NCBI RefSeq assembly: GCF_012849055.1
Contig: NZ_CP051677.1
Location: forward strand, 5,161,001 to 5,225,000
Direction: 5' to 3'
DNA: 64,000 nt
Source of the DNA: Spirosoma rhododendri
GTDB taxonomy: Bacteria; Bacteroidota; Bacteroidia; Cytophagales; Spirosomataceae
Position 1 is the first letter of the stretch. Each line of letters begins with the position of its first letter. This document shows positions 8,248-17,718 of this stretch, in pieces. The translations under genes were made by a program, and so were the position numbers. The notes beneath the pieces are model-generated. The model saw nothing but the letters and a program-made list of their open reading frames with translations. It did not search any database and was not told the origin of the DNA.

Positions 8248-9528
8248 TCAGACCGTCAGTTCGGTGGCGGGTTGGGGCTGGTCGGTTTCGTCGCGGAGTT
8301 GCTGGCTGGCGTCGATTTTGAACCAGAGCAGGCCGCCCAGAATCACGATACCGCCGATGAGCCGCACGGGGAGTTCGTAGCTGCCGGTGGCCTGGAGGAT
8401 GTAGCCAAAAGCCGTTGCCATAATGGCCGATCCCAGTTGCCCGGCCAGACCCATCGTGCCCGATACGGCCCCGGCATGCTGACCGCCGATGTCGGTTGCG
8501 GCCGACCACGCTACGGGCAGGGTGAAGTCTTTAAAGGCTAGTCCCAGCCCCAGAAAAATGATGGCTATGCTGGTGTCAGGGATCAGCGAACCGGCAATCA
8601 TACAGATACCCGCCATCACCAGCCCGAACATCCCGACGTAACGACGCCCGAAGGTTATACCCCGTTTTTTGACGAAATAATCGGACGCAAAGCCGCCGAT
8701 CAGGCATCCCGCCATGCCCAGCACAAACGGCAGCGACACCATCCAGCCGAGCTGCGACTTGGGAATACCGCGCCCGTTTTGCAGGTATTTGGGCATCCAC
8801 GACATATAAAAATACGCGCCGTAGAGCAGGCAGTGGTACATGCCCATCAAGGCCCAGATGCTGGAGTTGCCGAACACGGTTTTCCACGCCAGCAGTTTGT
8901 GCGATGTGTGCTTGATGCTCCGGCCGCTTTCGATCAGTTCTACCTCATCGGCCTGAATGCCTCTGATGTCGCGGGGTTCGTCGCGAAACCACCAGAACCA
9001 GTAAGCCGCCCACATCAGGCCCAGCCCGCCGAACAGGTAGAACACTCCGCGCCAGCCGAAGCTCTCGGCCAGTTGGATCGACATGATCGGTGCCATTGCG
9101 CCCCCCATCCGGCTACCCATCCAGACAATCGACTGAATTCGGCCCCGCTCAATTGATGGAAACCAGCGGGCAATGGCCACCGATACCGTTGGGAACGCCC
9201 CCGCTTCGCCCGCGCCGAATAGAAACCGGACGATCAGCAGAAAATAGAAGCCCGTTGCCAGGCCCGTCAGCAGGGTAAACACCGACCACCACAGCACGAT
9301 ACGGAACAGGGTTTTGCGCGGTCCCACCTTGTCGACGAGCAGACCGGTGGGAATTTCAAAGGCACCGTAGGCCAGCGAAAACGCCGACAGGATCAGGCCC
9401 CACTGCTGATCCGACAGCCCAAGTTCGCGGGTAATGTCGTCGCCAACGGAGGAAATCGAGTTGCGGTCGAGGTAGGTGATGATCGCAAAAACGACGAAGA
9501 CCAGAATAAGCTGATAACGTTTCTTCAT
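8248..9528 (-). CDS. MFS transporter, anion:cation symporter type
   Basis: 426 residues with about twelve hydrophobic segments. YLDRNSISS in helix 1 and GAGEAGAFPTVSVAIARWFP in helix 4 are typical of the ACS (hexuronate/tartrate/phthalate) group of organic-anion importers, so inner-membrane uptake of a carboxylate is likely. The start codon overlaps the stop of the upstream EamA gene (ATGA). It is the last gene of a run that includes TcuA-like and PrpF-like enzymes, which fits a tricarboxylate substrate. Confidence 0.9.
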   Translation of the reverse strand: MKKRYQLILVFVVFAIITYLDRNSISSVGDDITRELGLSDQQWGLILSAFSLAYGAFEIPTGLLVDKVGPRKTLFRIVLWWSVFTLLTGLATGFYFLLIVRFLFGAGEAGAFPTVSVAIARWFPSIERGRIQSIVWMGSRMGGAMAPIMSIQLAESFGWRGVFYLFGGLGLMWAAYWFWWFRDEPRDIRGIQADEVELIESGRSIKHTSHKLLAWKTVFGNSSIWALMGMYHCLLYGAYFYMSWMPKYLQNGRGIPKSQLGWMVSLPFVLGMAGCLIGGFASDYFVKKRGITFGRRYVGMFGLVMAGICMIAGSLIPDTSIAIIFLGLGLAFKDFTLPVAWSAATDIGGQHAGAVSGTMGLAGQLGSAIMATAFGYILQATGSYELPVRLIGGIVILGGLLWFKIDASQQLRDETDQPQPATELTV

Positions 9529-10430
9529 GAGGTAACAGGTTGAGGTTTAGTAGGGATAGTTTGTTTTTGCCGTCGGCGAAACGAGAGCAGCAGCCCCGTA
9601 AACACCAGGATGATACCCAGAATACTTTGCCGGGTGTAGCCCTCATCGAAAACGACGTAGCCGATGATGAGGGCGAAAATGACTTCCGAATAGCGGATAA
9701 TGGCCAGAAAACTAACCGCTTCGGTGGGGGCCTGAATGGCTTTGGTCATCAGGTTCTGCGCCCAGAAGCCCACCAGCCCGGTCAGCAGTAGCCACCCGGT
9801 ATCAGCCAACGTGGGCGTCTGCCAGTCGGGTAGCATGATGACCCCGCCCAGCCCGGCCGAAATGGCCATAAAGTAGTGCAGAATGACCAGCGGATGATCG
9901 TCGTCGCCGATGCGCCGGATGATGACGGCCAGCAACCCGCCCGACACCGCCGACAGCAGCCCGATGCCCATGTCGAAGAGGCTGATGCGCGGATCGAAGC
10001 CTTTCAGCAGCAACACCCCCACGAACGTGATGCCGTAGAACAGCCATTGCCGACGCGCCACCTTTTCGCCCAGCATCACCACCGCAAACCCCGCCGTGGC
10101 AATGGGCGACAGGTATTTGAACGCCACCGCCGACCCAAACGGAATGTGGGTGAGGATGTAGAAAAACGAAAACATCGACAGCGACCCCACCAACCCCCGT
10201 ACCACCAGCATGGTCTGGTTGCGGCCCCGCAGCGACACTCCCGCCCACAGCAGGCAGCCCACGCTCAGTCCCCAGCCAATCACCGACCGAAAAAAGATGT
10301 GCTGCGCGTAGCCGAACTGCGGCAGCAGCTTCACCAGCGACTGCATGGCCGTGAAGCAGAACGTGCTGAGGAGCATGTACTGCACGGCCCGGCTCACTCC
10401 GTATCGGTCGGCGCGGCTAGTAAAAGACAT
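9525..10430 (-). CDS. EamA/DMT family transporter
   Basis: 301 residues from the ATG at 10430 (MSFTSRADRYG); a longer frame to 10523 would run deep into the prpF-like gene, so this start is chosen. About ten hydrophobic helices in two EamA repeats. Family members export metabolites; the substrate is unknown. It overlaps the preceding gene end by 14 bases and the following MFS start by 4, suggesting translational coupling. Confidence 0.88.
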   Translation of the reverse strand: MSFTSRADRYGVSRAVQYMLLSTFCFTAMQSLVKLLPQFGYAQHIFFRSVIGWGLSVGCLLWAGVSLRGRNQTMLVVRGLVGSLSMFSFFYILTHIPFGSAVAFKYLSPIATAGFAVVMLGEKVARRQWLFYGITFVGVLLLKGFDPRISLFDMGIGLLSAVSGGLLAVIIRRIGDDDHPLVILHYFMAISAGLGGVIMLPDWQTPTLADTGWLLLTGLVGFWAQNLMTKAIQAPTEAVSFLAIIRYSEVIFALIIGYVVFDEGYTRQSILGIILVFTGLLLSFRRRQKQTIPTKPQPVTS

Positions 10431-11568
10431 ACCCCTGCATGAGCTTACGGGCCGTCCGCATGGTGCCAACTTTACGTACCTGAATCTGATCGCCCTGCCC
10501 GTCGAGTTCGATATTGATTTCAATCACGCCCGACGGGTGCTCGATCACGACCAGTTCGGTAGGTTTACCGTTTTCCCGGCCTACTTCACTCGCTACCGTA
10601 TTGCCAATTTTCAGAGCCGTGCCGATGCAGATAGCCCCCGTTACGGCGTGGCTGGGGTGCAGGGCGTGCGGAGTCAGGTAGCGCGACCGGATGTTATGGT
10701 CCGCCCCCTGCGCCTTCGACAGAATTCCGATCTTAGGCAGTACGCTGTTCGATACGTCGCCCAGTCCGGCCCGCTTACCCGCTTCCCGGCGAATGCGCTC
10801 CAGCCGTTCCATCAGGGCTTTGTTGTTCTTGAAAAAGGCTTCGTCTTCCCCCCCGGTCAGGCCCAAGGCATCGGCCCGGAGCAGCACCATCACCGTGCCC
10901 GCGTCCAGAATCGACACGTCCAGCCCATCGATTTTCTCTTTTCGCTGACCGGTTGGTAGGAGTTTCTTGGTTTTACCGCCGACCTGATCGAAGAGGTTCA
11001 TCAGCACGGGGGCGGCTGTACCGGGCACACCATCGATATGCGCGTTGCCGCTGTATTGCACCCGGCCGTTGGGCGTCTGTATCACCTCTTCAATCACGGA
11101 GTTGGTGTTGATGTTGTAGATCATCACCTTCGTTTCGGGGCTGGTCGCTTTCACCCAGCCTTTTTCAATGGCAAACGGCCCCACCCCCGCCATCATGTTG
11201 CCACAGGGCGGCAGCGTGTCGACCAGCGGATTTTCCAGATCGACCTGCGCGAACAGGTAATCGACGTCGATACCGGGGCGGGTCGAAGGTTGCGCCATCA
11301 CAACTTTGCTTGTCACAGTTTCGGCCCCGCCAAGCCCGTCGATCTGCCGCGCATCGGGCGACCCCATAATCCGCAGAATAATCGAGTCGCGCTGGGCGCG
11401 GTTGCGGGGCAGGTCGCGCAGGTCCAGAAACGGCCCCCGCGATGTGCCCCCGCGCATGAACACGCACGGGATGGCGTTGGCGGGTGCGGGAGAAGACTGC
11501 GCCAGCGAAGCCAGCGGACTGGTCAGCGCATAGGCCAACCCGATCAGAATCAGAGCGAAACGGTTCAT
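10417..11568 (-). CDS. PrpF-family aconitate/oxalomesaconate isomerase with signal peptide
   Basis: 383 residues. After a Sec-type signal (MNRFALILIGLAYALTSP, cleavage near SLA-QS) the protein follows the PrpF fold: PCVFMRGGTSRG, GLGGAETVTSKV, CGNMMAGVGPFAIE and HPSHAVTGAICIGTA. Known relatives isomerise 2-methylaconitate, trans-aconitate or 4-oxalomesaconate by proton transfer in the cytoplasm. A signal peptide is unexpected and suggests periplasmic action. Its ATG overlaps the tcuA-like stop (ATGA). The pairing with TcuA suggests an aconitate-like intermediate; this is inference. Confidence 0.88.
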   Translation of the reverse strand: MNRFALILIGLAYALTSPLASLAQSSPAPANAIPCVFMRGGTSRGPFLDLRDLPRNRAQRDSIILRIMGSPDARQIDGLGGAETVTSKVVMAQPSTRPGIDVDYLFAQVDLENPLVDTLPPCGNMMAGVGPFAIEKGWVKATSPETKVMIYNINTNSVIEEVIQTPNGRVQYSGNAHIDGVPGTAAPVLMNLFDQVGGKTKKLLPTGQRKEKIDGLDVSILDAGTVMVLLRADALGLTGGEDEAFFKNNKALMERLERIRREAGKRAGLGDVSNSVLPKIGILSKAQGADHNIRSRYLTPHALHPSHAVTGAICIGTALKIGNTVASEVGRENGKPTELVVIEHPSGVIEINIELDGQGDQIQVRKVGTMRTARKLMQGYVFY

Positions 11569-13109
11569 TGGTTCAATGTGGATGATTCGTGTACACTAAA
11601 CTGCGCTGCCGACTGCCCCGCGTGCCGCCCAAACACCGCCCCGGAAGTGAGACCCGAACCGCCGGGGTAGCCATGAAAGAAAACGCCCCCAACCATTTCG
11701 CCACAGGCAAACAGGCCGGGAATGGGTTCTTCGTCGGGCGTCAGCACTTCCCCGTTCTGATTAACGGCTAACCCGCCGTAGGTGAACGTAATGCCGCAGG
11801 TGACGGGATAAGCCCGAAACGGCGGGGTCGCGAGGGGGTTGGCCCAGTTGGTTTTTTCGGGCGAAAGTCCTTCGGTGCGTTTGCCGTCTTTGCGGGTAGG
11901 GTCAAACGGTACGTCGCGGCTGACTTCGGTAGCCTTGTTGTAGGCGTCGACGGTAGCCAAAGCGGTTGCCTGATCGATACCGTCGAGTTTGGCAATCAGG
12001 CCGGGCAGGGTATCGGCTTCGACCATGCTCGTAAATCGGAAGCGGTAGTCGGCATAGAGGTACGGCTCGGCACTGGCGTCGAACAGTTGCCAGGCCACGT
12101 TGCCGGGTTGTTCGATGATAGCTTTACCAAACTGGGCGTAAGTGTAGTTGCGCATATCAAGGCCCTCATCGACAAAGCGTTGCCCATCGGCGTTGAGCAT
12201 CAGGCCGTACAGGTACGAGATTTTCCGGTAGTGCTTGCGCTCGTTGTGGGGCAGGTCGGTGTTGCCGTAATCGGGCATGTGCTTGTCCATCGGTACAGCG
12301 TGGCAACCGCCGAAATTACCGCGCAGCCCGGCTCCCAGACGGGACGCCAGTTCCAGTCCTTTGCCCGTGTTGTGGCGGGTGCCGCGCACTTTAGCGTCGG
12401 CCCATTCTTCGCCCAGAAACTTCGTTCTGAGTTCTTTGCTGGCTTCAAACCCACCGCAGGCCAGCACCACGGCGCGGCACGGAATCCAGGTCGTAACCCC
12501 ATCCCGATTGCACAGCACGCCCTGAATCTCGCCATCCTGCACGTCGATTTCCTCAGCCGCGCAGTTGTACAGGATCGTGCCGCCCAGCCGCTCAAACTCG
12601 GCCCGTTCGGCCCGCACCAGCCCATCGCCTTCACCTTCCACATCGAGGGCCAGGCCGCCCCAGAACGTATGTCGCCCGTCTTTCAGAAAACTTTGCCGGG
12701 CGTAGCTGGGGTCGAACCGGACGTTATGACTCGCCAGCCACTGCATCACCGACAGGCTTTCGTCGACCAGAAACCGTTGGAGTTCGGTGGGTGGTTCGCC
12801 CAGATTGAAATGTTGCAGATCGGCCAGAAACTGGCTTTTCGGGTAACTGCCGAAATCGGTGATGGGTAGCCGTTCGTCGCTCTTGTCGCGGATGAGCGGG
12901 CGAATCTCGTCGGCCGAATCGAAGGCGAAGCGCATGGCCCCGGCGGTGTACCGGCTGTTGCCACCCCACTCCGCTTCATCGGCTTTCTCGACGATCAGCA
13001 CGCTGGCTCCGTTTTCGAGGGCTGATATGCCCGCACACAAAGCCGCACTGCCACTGCCGACAATCAGCACGTCGACACTAGAAAGGTTGTTCTGTTGGGT
13101 TGTATTCAT
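11565..13109 (-). CDS. tcuA: FAD-dependent tricarballylate dehydrogenase-like (TcuA family)
   Basis: 514 residues from ATG 13109 (MNTTQQNN). FAD-binding VDVLIVGSGSAALCAGISA and EKADEAEWGGNSRYTAGAMRF at the N-terminus; C-terminal GITFTYGGLAVNQNGEV and PGLFACGEMVGGVFFHGYPGGSGLTSG, typical of fumarate reductase/TcuA-like flavoproteins. TcuA of enterobacteria oxidises tricarballylate to cis-aconitate. The usual electron-transfer partner TcuB is not seen nearby. It is the first enzyme gene after the TonB receptor and overlaps prpF by 4 bases. Another FAD-dependent dicarboxylate/tricarboxylate oxidation cannot be excluded. Confidence 0.85.
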   Translation of the reverse strand: MNTTQQNNLSSVDVLIVGSGSAALCAGISALENGASVLIVEKADEAEWGGNSRYTAGAMRFAFDSADEIRPLIRDKSDERLPITDFGSYPKSQFLADLQHFNLGEPPTELQRFLVDESLSVMQWLASHNVRFDPSYARQSFLKDGRHTFWGGLALDVEGEGDGLVRAERAEFERLGGTILYNCAAEEIDVQDGEIQGVLCNRDGVTTWIPCRAVVLACGGFEASKELRTKFLGEEWADAKVRGTRHNTGKGLELASRLGAGLRGNFGGCHAVPMDKHMPDYGNTDLPHNERKHYRKISYLYGLMLNADGQRFVDEGLDMRNYTYAQFGKAIIEQPGNVAWQLFDASAEPYLYADYRFRFTSMVEADTLPGLIAKLDGIDQATALATVDAYNKATEVSRDVPFDPTRKDGKRTEGLSPEKTNWANPLATPPFRAYPVTCGITFTYGGLAVNQNGEVLTPDEEPIPGLFACGEMVGGVFFHGYPGGSGLTSGAVFGRHAGQSAAQFSVHESSTLNQ

Positions 13110-13159
13110 GAGTGGTTGAGTTCGAGTAGGAATCAAATAAGGTGTACTAAAAATTGTGT

Positions 13160-13366
13160 GGCGTTGATCTCCCGCTGGCGGCTGACCTCACCCCCGGCCC
13201 CTCTCCTAAAACAGGAGAGGGGAGGTTTTAAAGACTAACTGGTATTCGTTTTATGATGATGTCGATGGTCACACCTAGTTGATCGATAGAAACCGAAGGG
13301 GCTAGTCACCCCTCTCCTGTTTTAGTAGAGGGGCCGGGGGTGAGGTCATTGTCCGAGGTCAACGCC
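13160..13366. repeat. Long hairpin between TonB receptor and tcuA
   Basis: Arms 13183-13222 and 13309-13348 (40 bases, one mismatch), each holding a CCCCTCTCCTaaaacAGGAGAGGGG-like inner palindrome. Outer arms GGCGTTGA/TCAACGCC (13160-13167, 13359-13366) also pair. The inner word recurs at 41328-41352 and twice in 61444-61631. It lies between the receptor stop and the tcuA start in one transcription direction, so it may attenuate or process the transcript. Confidence 0.88.
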
Positions 13367-13372
13367 AACCCC

Positions 13373-16300
13373 TTAAAAAGCGTAGTTCACCGTCAAATTC
13401 AGGAAGCGGCCCTGCATACCGAACTGGTTGGTCCGGCGCGAGAAAACGACTTCACTATTCGTTTGGGGCACCTGAAGCAGATCGGGGTATACGTCGAAAA
13501 CGTTGTTGACCATGCCGATAACAGACAGCTTCCGAACGGGGCGGAACGTCACCGACGCGTCGAACAACGTTCTGGCGCTGAACACCTGATAGGTCGGCGC
13601 GCTGACATCGGTTGGTTTCACGGCCAGCGTAGCCAGCGGGTCCGATACCTGCCCGAAGCGCGAGCCGCGCACCATCAGGCCGAATTTGCCGTAGTCGTAG
13701 TTGACCGTACCGATAAATTTGTCTCGCGGCAGACCATCGGTGATGTACAGGGTCGCCACCTGATCGGCTACTTCGATGCCCGTCGCCGTTTTACGGTTGG
13801 CGCGCAGGCTCGTGTTCATCGACGAATACGCCAGGTTGATGCCGATTTTACTTTTCGTCGTCAATGGCCGGTTGTAGGTCGTGACCAGCTCGAAACCACG
13901 GGTGCGGGTGTCGATGGCGTTGACAAATACGTTAGCCGTTTGCGGGAAGCCAGCCGCCACGAACTGCGGAATCTTCGACACGTCGATGTTGCCCGACAGC
14001 ATGATGCGGTTATCGACATCGATCTGGTAGAGGTCGGCGGTCAACGTGAAATACTGCCCGATTTTCGAGGTGATCCCCGCCGAGTAGTCGCGCGAGATTT
14101 CCTGCTTCAGCCCGTCGATACCCAGCAGTTCAGCCAGTGCCGACTCAGCCGGGATAATGGGGTTGATGATCGAATTGCCCGCGTTGTCGAACGAGATGTT
14201 GACGTAGTTACTGTAGTAGGCCTGCGTGACCGACGGGGCGCGGAAGCCCCGGCTGAATGACGCCCGCACGGCAAACGGCTCGGCAATTTTGTAGCGCGAA
14301 TTGATTTTGTACGACATGTTGGAACCGAAGTCGCTGTAGTTCTCAAACCGGGCAGCCGCGCCCACCAGCAGCTTGGCGGTCAGGTCGCTTTCGCCTTCTA
14401 CGTACACCCCAACGTTGGTCCGGCCCCACTGCCCGGCAGCCCAGTTGCTGAACCCTTCCCGACCCAACGAACCGATGTCTTTCGTCAGGCGCAGCGGCCC
14501 CGCTTCGTAGGACGCCGGGTCGCCCGAGCGCAGGCGGTAGGTTTCATAGCGGATCTCGGTACCGGCCCCCAGGTTGAAATTCGGGTAGCTGCCCTGCCGG
14601 TAAGTGCGGGCCACATCGGCGTTGAAGAGCGACTGCGTGTTGCGGGTCTGCCCCACGTAAAACGAGGTCGGCGACTGAGCGCCCAGGCTCGGGTTCACCG
14701 TATTGCGCACGTACCAGTCAACCTGATTCATGCCCTGCGACACGCTGAAATCCGCGTTCCACTCACCGAGTTTTCCTTTCAGGCCGGCCGTCAGCGAGAC
14801 GTCCTGCAAATTCGCGGGGGCTTCGGGGTTGTAGCCGTTCGGAAAAATCGTCAGGTCCGACCGGCGCGTGTTCGTTGGGGCGCGGGTGAACACACCCGTT
14901 ACGACGTGTTTGTGGGTGTAGCCGCCGAAACCGTATAGCTGCCAGTTTTTGCCCACCGGCAGACCAGCGTTGATAAAAATGCCGTAAGTGGTATTGCGGG
15001 CCGACCCCAGCACGGCCCGGTTCAGGTCGATGTTGTTTTGTTTCACCAGTTGGGCGTCCTGCACGGGGTCTTTGACGTAATAACCCGCCGACGATTTGTA
15101 CGTACCCGACCGGTCGTAGCCATCGGTATGTGCGTAGGTTACGGTGGTGTTGACAAACCCTTTTTGTGCCAGCTTCAGGCCGAAATTGGCATTCAGGTTA
15201 TAGGTGGCTCCGTCGGTGATGAGCGTCGGTGGAATCTGCCCGGTTACGTCCAGGTTGGGCTTCGAGTAGCCGATACCGGTAAATACGTTGATGGCTCCGC
15301 CCTTTGCCGCGTCGTTAAGTTCAAGGTTGATAACCCCGGCAATGGCGTCGGAACCGTACTGAGCTGCGGCCCCATCGCGCAGGACTTCCACCCGCTTCAG
15401 CGACAGCGAGGGCACCACGTTGATGTCGGTACCGACCTGCCCTTTACCCACGCCGTCGTTGATACTGACGAACGATACCTTGTGCCGACGTTTGTTATTG
15501 ACCAATACCAGCACCTGATCGGGGCCGAGGCCGCGCAGCGTAGCCGGATCGACGAAGGGGGCGGCATCATTGATACCGAACTTAACGGCGTTGAACGACG
15601 GAGCCGCAAACGTAATCGTCTGCCCCAGATCGACCTGTCCCGACGATTGCAGTTCTTTGGCACTGATCACATCAATAGCTACGGGCCGGTCGACGTCGGT
15701 GCGGGGCTGGGCAAAGCGCGACCCCACGACGACCACTTCCGACAGGTTGGCTTCCGACTGTTTGAGCGATACCGTGAGGGGGTTGTTGTTTTCGATGGCA
15801 ACCTCCCGGCTGACGTAGCCGATGTACGAGAAAATCAGCGTTTCGCCGATGTTAGCGTCGATACTGAACGTGCCTTCGGGGCTGGTGGCGGTGCCGCGCT
15901 GGGTGCCTTTCACCACCACGCTAACGCCCGGCATCGCTTCGCCCCGCTCGTCGGTCACCTTTCCGGTCTGTTTTTCCATACCGGCGGGGCTGGGTACGTT
16001 TGGGCCTGCATCGGCCGAACGGTTCAGGATGATTTTGTTGCCGCTGATTTCGTAGGTCAGGCGCATGGGTTGCAGCAGCAGCTTCAGCACGTTGGAGAGC
16101 GTTTCCTGCCGGGCATTGAGTGTCACGAGCCGGTCGCTCTGAATCAGCCGGGAGCTAAAAATGAATTTTACCTGCGTGAGTGTTTCAAGCTGGGCCAGTA
16201 CCCGGTCGAGCTGCTGGTTCTGGCACTGGAAGGTTACGGGGCGGGCCAGCACTTCCTGCGCCCGGATTTCGGTAGCGTAGGTCAGCCCGGAAAAGAGGAT

Positions 16301-16375
16301 CACAAGGAGAAACTGGGCACAGCTCAATTTCATGAGTTTGAGCAGTAAGGGCTGCCTCGTAGAGAAAAAATACAT
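13373..16375 (-). CDS. TonB-dependent receptor with STN signalling domain
   Basis: 1000 residues from ATG 16375 (MYFFSTRQPLLLKL). Order: signal peptide (about 1-40), secretin/TonB short N-terminal domain (about 45-100, VTFQCQNQQLDRVLAQLE and FIFSSRLIQSDRLVTL), carboxypeptidase-D-like domain (about 135-215), plug (about 220-350, with ATLRGLGPDQVLVLVNNKRR), then a beta-barrel ending in aromatic NYAF. The STN domain is what FecA-type receptors use to signal through FecR to an ECF sigma factor, and both genes lie upstream. There is no SusD gene, so it is not a SusCD glycan importer. Confidence 0.93.
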   Translation of the reverse strand: MYFFSTRQPLLLKLMKLSCAQFLLVILFSGLTYATEIRAQEVLARPVTFQCQNQQLDRVLAQLETLTQVKFIFSSRLIQSDRLVTLNARQETLSNVLKLLLQPMRLTYEISGNKIILNRSADAGPNVPSPAGMEKQTGKVTDERGEAMPGVSVVVKGTQRGTATSPEGTFSIDANIGETLIFSYIGYVSREVAIENNNPLTVSLKQSEANLSEVVVVGSRFAQPRTDVDRPVAIDVISAKELQSSGQVDLGQTITFAAPSFNAVKFGINDAAPFVDPATLRGLGPDQVLVLVNNKRRHKVSFVSINDGVGKGQVGTDINVVPSLSLKRVEVLRDGAAAQYGSDAIAGVINLELNDAAKGGAINVFTGIGYSKPNLDVTGQIPPTLITDGATYNLNANFGLKLAQKGFVNTTVTYAHTDGYDRSGTYKSSAGYYVKDPVQDAQLVKQNNIDLNRAVLGSARNTTYGIFINAGLPVGKNWQLYGFGGYTHKHVVTGVFTRAPTNTRRSDLTIFPNGYNPEAPANLQDVSLTAGLKGKLGEWNADFSVSQGMNQVDWYVRNTVNPSLGAQSPTSFYVGQTRNTQSLFNADVARTYRQGSYPNFNLGAGTEIRYETYRLRSGDPASYEAGPLRLTKDIGSLGREGFSNWAAGQWGRTNVGVYVEGESDLTAKLLVGAAARFENYSDFGSNMSYKINSRYKIAEPFAVRASFSRGFRAPSVTQAYYSNYVNISFDNAGNSIINPIIPAESALAELLGIDGLKQEISRDYSAGITSKIGQYFTLTADLYQIDVDNRIMLSGNIDVSKIPQFVAAGFPQTANVFVNAIDTRTRGFELVTTYNRPLTTKSKIGINLAYSSMNTSLRANRKTATGIEVADQVATLYITDGLPRDKFIGTVNYDYGKFGLMVRGSRFGQVSDPLATLAVKPTDVSAPTYQVFSARTLFDASVTFRPVRKLSVIGMVNNVFDVYPDLLQVPQTNSEVVFSRRTNQFGMQGRFLNLTVNYAF

Positions 16376-16481
16376 AGATTTAACGGGTTTAAGTTGTGGC
16401 AACGAGAACCTGGCGTCCACTGAAAAGTGGGCAACATTCCCCCGCAACAGAGTTGGCGCTCGGTTCCGGGGCACTTACTTT

Positions 16482-16517
16482 CGGCAGTTCTGTTGGCGCA
16501 GAACTGCCGTTTTTTTT
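16482..16517 (+). terminator. Intrinsic terminator facing against the operon
   Basis: CGGCAGTTCT (16482-16491), 8-base loop, AGAACTGCCG (16500-16509), then eight T. It is a textbook terminator for plus-strand transcripts, yet all genes here are on the minus strand. It lies in the fecR-receptor gap. It may stop antisense transcription, or act on the minus-strand RNA as a stabilising hairpin in the receptor leader. Confidence 0.75.
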
Positions 16518-16529
16518 CACTGACTGCGT

Positions 16530-17642
16530 TTAGCGGCAACCTTTCCCGCTCACGATAATCTGCCCGTCGACGGCTTCGTACTGCGCTTCGATGGCCCGAC
16601 AGATCAGATCGAGTTTACCGTAAAGCGACTCGTCGGCCAGCGATGCCGTAACGGGGCAGTCGCGCATCAGGGCCGCATCGTACAGAATCGGGATACCGTA
16701 GGCCCGTTCGATCCGCTCGAAAACCGTAGCCGCCGGGGTATTCTGAAACGTGAAGTCGGCCGCAGTTTCGGGCTGAATCAAGAGCGGCTGGCTGACGATG
16801 TTTTTGGCGAAACTGTCGGCCTGCCGGTTGTAGATAAGTTGCTGATTGGGTGTGATGATAACGCCCTGTAATTTTTTGGCGAGGGCGGGGCGATTACTGT
16901 CTGTTTCGCGGTAAACCGATACTTTACCCGTCCTGACAACTACCTCCACCGCATCGCTGGCCGTACTCGTTTTGACCAGAAAGCTGGTGCCCAGCACCTT
17001 CGTGACTACCTCCCCGGCATGGACCAGAAAGGGCTGCTTGGGATTGCGGGTGATGTCGAAAAAGCCGTCGCCATCGAGATACACCTCCCGAACGGCCCCC
17101 GCAAACTGCGCCGGGTAACTCAGCCGACTGTTGCGGGCCAGCCGGACCGAACTCCCATCGGGCAGGTCGACGCGCATCGGTTCGTTGGCCGGGTTCACCC
17201 GTTCGATGAGGGCCTTCTGGCTGACCTGCCGATCATACAGCGACTCGGAGACTGCTGTGCGGCTGTAGGCCCAGATGCCTAAAATCAGCGCTACTGATGC
17301 CGCCAGCCCCAGCCCCCAGCGGCTCCAGTTGATGGACGTATGCAGCGGGCGAACAACCGGCTCGGGTTCTGCGGTCGTGGCTGAAACCAGCCGGTCCTGC
17401 ATCTGGAGAAATTGCTGCCGGATGTGCACTTCCGACCATTTCAGCGAAAGCCGGTCCAGAATGGCCACGGCCGCATCGACGGTGGGCTGCTGATCGGGGT
17501 GATCTTCCAGAAATTCGTCCCACTCCCAAACGTCGGCTTCGTTTTTCTGAAAGTAATAATTCAGAAAGCCTTCGTTGGTCAGCAGGTCGTCGGTAGCAAG
17601 CGGATAAATCGGTTTCACAGGATAACGTCGGTTGGTATTCAC
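16530..17642 (-). CDS. FecR family anti-sigma factor
   Basis: 370 residues. Cytoplasmic N-terminus (1-105), one membrane helix (about 108-126), then a periplasmic FecR domain (about 150-270, with VRLARNSRLSYP and DGDGFFDITRNPKQPFLVHAGEVVTKVLGTSF) and a C-terminal DUF4974-like STN-interacting part (about 290-368). It holds the ECF sigma factor inactive until the loaded receptor signals. It lies between the sigma and receptor genes, as is usual in Bacteroidota. Confidence 0.93.
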   Translation of the reverse strand: MNTNRRYPVKPIYPLATDDLLTNEGFLNYYFQKNEADVWEWDEFLEDHPDQQPTVDAAVAILDRLSLKWSEVHIRQQFLQMQDRLVSATTAEPEPVVRPLHTSINWSRWGLGLAASVALILGIWAYSRTAVSESLYDRQVSQKALIERVNPANEPMRVDLPDGSSVRLARNSRLSYPAQFAGAVREVYLDGDGFFDITRNPKQPFLVHAGEVVTKVLGTSFLVKTSTASDAVEVVVRTGKVSVYRETDSNRPALAKKLQGVIITPNQQLIYNRQADSFAKNIVSQPLLIQPETAADFTFQNTPAATVFERIERAYGIPILYDAALMRDCPVTASLADESLYGKLDLICRAIEAQYEAVDGQIIVSGKGCR

Positions 17643-17718
17643 TCATACAGAGGAACCCAACAGCCAGAATCTTCCCGGTTTTTTCAAAAAATTTTGCAGA
17701 AAATTTATACTTGCCCGA

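Noticed and set aside
13340..14260. 306-residue plus-strand frame at the receptor 3' end
   Set aside because: Antisense to the receptor barrel, and its start lies within the hairpin.
15038..16348. 436-residue open frame on the plus strand opposite the TonB receptor
   Set aside because: It is antisense to a clear receptor gene, has Arg/His/Gln-rich composition typical of a complementary frame in GC-rich DNA, and shows no domain.
13373..16375. SusC of a glycan utilisation locus
   Set aside because: No SusD-like gene follows, and the STN domain with FecR and sigma indicates a FecA-type signalling receptor.
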